This document shows positions 15,005 through 16,694 of a DNA stretch of 16,694 bases, piece by piece. Source of the stretch: CAZBGL01 sp964491375 (GTDB lineage Bacteria; Desulfobacterota; Deferrisomatia; Deferrisomatales; Deferrisomataceae); contig CAZBGL010000232.1 of NCBI GenBank assembly GCA_964491375.1, positions 1 to 16,694 of the forward strand, read 5' to 3'. A program made the translations under genes and the position numbers. The notes beneath the pieces are model-generated. The model made no database searches. It worked only from the letters and a program-made list of their open reading frames with translations, and had not been told where the DNA came from. The number at the start of each line of letters is the position of its first letter. The first letter of the stretch is position 1.

Positions 15005-15901
15005 TTACAGCAGCGGGATGTGCTCGCCGCCGAGCACCACGTTGTACCGCATGAAGAAGATGCCCACCATCACCAGCACCGAGGCGAACCCGTACACGGC
15101 CACCTTGCGCATCCTCGGGCTGGAGACGAGCACCAGGGGCACCAGCTTCCCGAGCACGGTCTCGATCCCCACGAACGTGGGGGCGAACGCGCCCACCAGG
15201 AGCATCCGCGCCACCTCCATGGACTCGGCCTCGCTGAAGTAGTGCACCGCGATGTCCGAGAAGCTCAGGAACAGGTCGAACACCAGCAACCACAGGAGCA
15301 TCCGGCCCAGGCCGAACACCACCTCGGTGTTCACCTCCCCCTTCTCCGAGAAGAACTTGTCCTTGATGATGGTCACCAGGATCATCATGGCCACGCCCGA
15401 CACCATGGCCGAGGTCAGGAACAGGATGGGCATGATGCTCGAACGCCACAGGGCGTGGGCCTTGGCGAAGCTCAGGATGAAGCCCGTGTAGCCGTGCACC
15501 ATGATCGCCAGCGGGATCCCGATCAGCCCGAACACCTTGGTGAGCCTGGCGTTGCCCCGGAACATGAAGTACCCGTAGATGATGCAGTTGATCGGGTAGA
15601 TGGTGAGGAGGAACGACCCCCACGAGATGGGGCTCGTGCCGTGCAGGTACACGAACAGGTGCCAGGCGCGCAGCGGCCGGCCCGAGTGGAACAGCAGGAA
15701 CATGGGGGCCACCACCAGGAGCAGCGTGGCCAACACCACGCCCACCCGGCCCAGGGGCTTGTACTTCTCCATGCCGAACCCGTAGGCCAGGGTGGAGATG
15801 ATGAACGAGCCGGCCGAAAGGCCCGTGAGGTAGAAGTAGATGGCGATCGCCAGACCGAACGCCTCCTGGTGGGGAACCGGGTACAGCAGCGTCATCTCCA
15901 T
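15005..15901 (-). CDS. nrfD: NrfD/PsrC-type quinone-interacting membrane subunit
   Basis: A 298-residue integral membrane protein of the NrfD/PsrC family, which exchanges electrons with the menaquinone pool. About eight membrane helices can be picked out, roughly residues 15-39, 53-72, 93-117, 123-146, 157-178, 198-220, 235-260 and 270-288. The first helix contains YFYLTGLSAGSF, the family hallmark near the quinone site, and the fourth contains HGYTG. The length fits PsrC/PhsC/NrfD-type proteins and is well below the QrcD/ActC type of about 400 residues with ten helices. ATG 15901 is 3 bases after the Fe-S gene stop, with GGAGGAG upstream, so the two are translationally linked. No bound heme ligands are evident. 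Confidence 0.92.
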   Translation of the reverse strand: MEMTLLYPVPHQEAFGLAIAIYFYLTGLSAGSFIISTLAYGFGMEKYKPLGRVGVVLATLLLVVAPMFLLFHSGRPLRAWHLFVYLHGTSPISWGSFLLTIYPINCIIYGYFMFRGNARLTKVFGLIGIPLAIMVHGYTGFILSFAKAHALWRSSIMPILFLTSAMVSGVAMMILVTIIKDKFFSEKGEVNTEVVFGLGRMLLWLLVFDLFLSFSDIAVHYFSEAESMEVARMLLVGAFAPTFVGIETVLGKLVPLVLVSSPRMRKVAVYGFASVLVMVGIFFMRYNVVLGGEHIPLL

Positions 15902-15904
15902 GGG

Positions 15905-16498
15905 TTACTCCTCCCCGCCCGCTTCCACCAACCGCGCCGCGTCGTCGTCCAGGGCGATGTAGTACACCCGCGGGCCGTTGCCCGTCTCGGGTTTGAGCAC
16001 CACGGCCGGTTCCCTGGCGAGGATCTGGGAGATCTCGCTCGCCGGGTCGTTGAGGTCCCCGAACACCATGGCCCCGGTAGGGCAGGAGGCCACGCACGCG
16101 GGCGGGCCGTACCCGTCGCGCACCCGGTGCCAGCACCAGTCGCACTTCTCCGCCACGTTGCGCTCCGGGTGGATGAACCGGACCGCGTAGGGGCAGGCCG
16201 CCATGCAGTACCGGCACCCGATGCACCGGTGGGGGTCGATGTACACGATCCCGTTGGGCAGGCTGTACGTGGCCACCACCGGGCACACCGTGGTGCACGC
16301 CGGTTTCTCGCACTGGTTGCACAAGATCGGGATGAAGTGGCGGCGCGAACGGCCGCCGCTGCCCTTTTCCACTTCCTTCACCCACGTGCGGTACACGCCC
16401 AGGGGTACGTCGTTCTCGGCCTTGCACGCCACGTGGCAGGTGCGGCAGCCGATGCAGCGCCTGAGGTCGATCAGGAATCCGTACCGGGTCTTCGACAT
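15905..16498 (-). CDS. Four-cluster ferredoxin-type subunit (PsrB/DmsB/QrcC-like)
   Basis: A 197-residue electron-transfer subunit with sixteen Cys in four groups: CIGCRTCHVAC, CNQCEKPACTTVCP, CIGCRYCMAACP, and CDWC with a following CVASCP. This is the fold of the Fe-S subunits of DMSO, polysulfide, formate and Qrc-type complexes, and all sites look able to hold [4Fe-4S] clusters. It has no signal peptide; such subunits are normally exported bound to the Tat-signal partner, here the molybdopterin-like protein two genes downstream. It would wire the NrfD quinone site to that subunit. The ATG at 16498 follows GGGAGGAGG; the C-terminal 45 residues are acidic and unconserved. The gap to the upstream partial gene is 24 bases. 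Confidence 0.93.
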   Translation of the reverse strand: MSKTRYGFLIDLRRCIGCRTCHVACKAENDVPLGVYRTWVKEVEKGSGGRSRRHFIPILCNQCEKPACTTVCPVVATYSLPNGIVYIDPHRCIGCRYCMAACPYAVRFIHPERNVAEKCDWCWHRVRDGYGPPACVASCPTGAMVFGDLNDPASEISQILAREPAVVLKPETGNGPRVYYIALDDDAARLVEAGGEE

Positions 16499-16522
16499 GG
16501 GGGCGCCTCCTCCCTCGGCTCC

Positions 16523-16694
16523 TCAGCCGTCGTCCCGCCGGTAGAGGCTGGAGAACCCGATGAACAGCACGAACAGCGTGGCGCCGGCCACGCCCAGCCA
16601 GAACAGGCCCTCGTAGGCCCAGCCCAGGACCCGGGCCAGGGGCTGGTCGGACGAGCCGGGCCGGATGTGGAGGGTGGCCAGCCCGGCCTTCCCG
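16523..16694 (-). CDS. C-terminus of an unidentified membrane-anchored protein (5' part outside window)
   Basis: The frame is open from the right edge to the TGA at 16525-16523, giving the last 56 residues. They contain a short polar part (HIRPGSSDQPLARVL), one hydrophobic helix (about GLFWLGVAGATLFVLFIGF) and a short basic-acidic tail SSLYRRDDG. This is the layout of a periplasmic domain held by a single C-terminal membrane helix with a cytoplasmic tail. It lies 24 bases before the Fe-S subunit on the same strand, so it is probably the preceding operon gene. A multiheme cytochrome would fit that position, but no heme motif is visible in this fragment. Confidence 0.7.
   Translation of the reverse strand, partial: GKAGLATLHIRPGSSDQPLARVLGWAYEGLFWLGVAGATLFVLFIGFSSLYRRDDG

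Noticed and set aside
12574..15054. Long plus-strand open frame (826 codons) opposite the Qrc-like genes
   Set aside because: Same cause: stops are rare in antisense frames at this GC content. The minus strand carries well-defined protein families.

Overview
The window is a very GC-rich chromosomal segment. The best fit is an anaerobically respiring Desulfobacterota (deltaproteobacterium-like) organism. This is an inference from gene content: a standalone B12-dependent acyl-CoA mutase with its MeaB GTPase, a Qrc/Psr-like periplasmic oxidoreductase operon with a hexaheme cytochrome, and a PEP-CTERM surface protein. No RNA genes, CRISPR arrays, insertion sequences or att sites were seen.

Left part (1-2591): the 3' portion of a plus-strand radical SAM gene, a convergent metallo-beta-lactamase-fold hydrolase, a 79-residue gene that appears to be broken by a 4-bp tandem duplication, and a minus-strand flavodoxin-like protein. 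A divergent promoter pair (about 2642-2718) separates the flavodoxin gene from purM. PurM and purN overlap (ATGA) and supply two steps of de novo purine synthesis. A bacterial TraB/PrgY-like membrane protein follows.

Middle (5829-7630): a 325-bp leader without a credible gene, a secreted PEP-CTERM protein with a good intrinsic terminator, and a minus-strand HNH endonuclease. The HNH promoter seems to be nested in the terminator of the next operon.

Minus-strand operon 1 (12073 down to 7674): acyl-CoA dehydrogenase, acyl-CoA mutase large subunit, cobalamin-binding small subunit, MeaB. The mutase carries Phe and Gln where methylmalonyl-CoA mutases carry Tyr and Arg. This points to an isobutyryl-CoA-type or new branched acyl-CoA mutase feeding the dehydrogenase, not to propionate metabolism. 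A near-perfect 16-bp palindrome just upstream of the dehydrogenase is a candidate operator.

Minus-strand operon 2 (right edge down to 12162): a partial gene with a C-terminal membrane anchor, a four-cluster Fe-S protein, an NrfD-type quinone-interacting membrane protein, a Tat-exported molybdopterin-oxidoreductase-like protein whose usual metal-ligand position is not Cys, and a membrane-anchored hexaheme cytochrome c. Together they resemble a menaquinone:cytochrome oxidoreductase of the Qrc kind, but with an unusual gene order and a shorter, PsrC-size membrane subunit.
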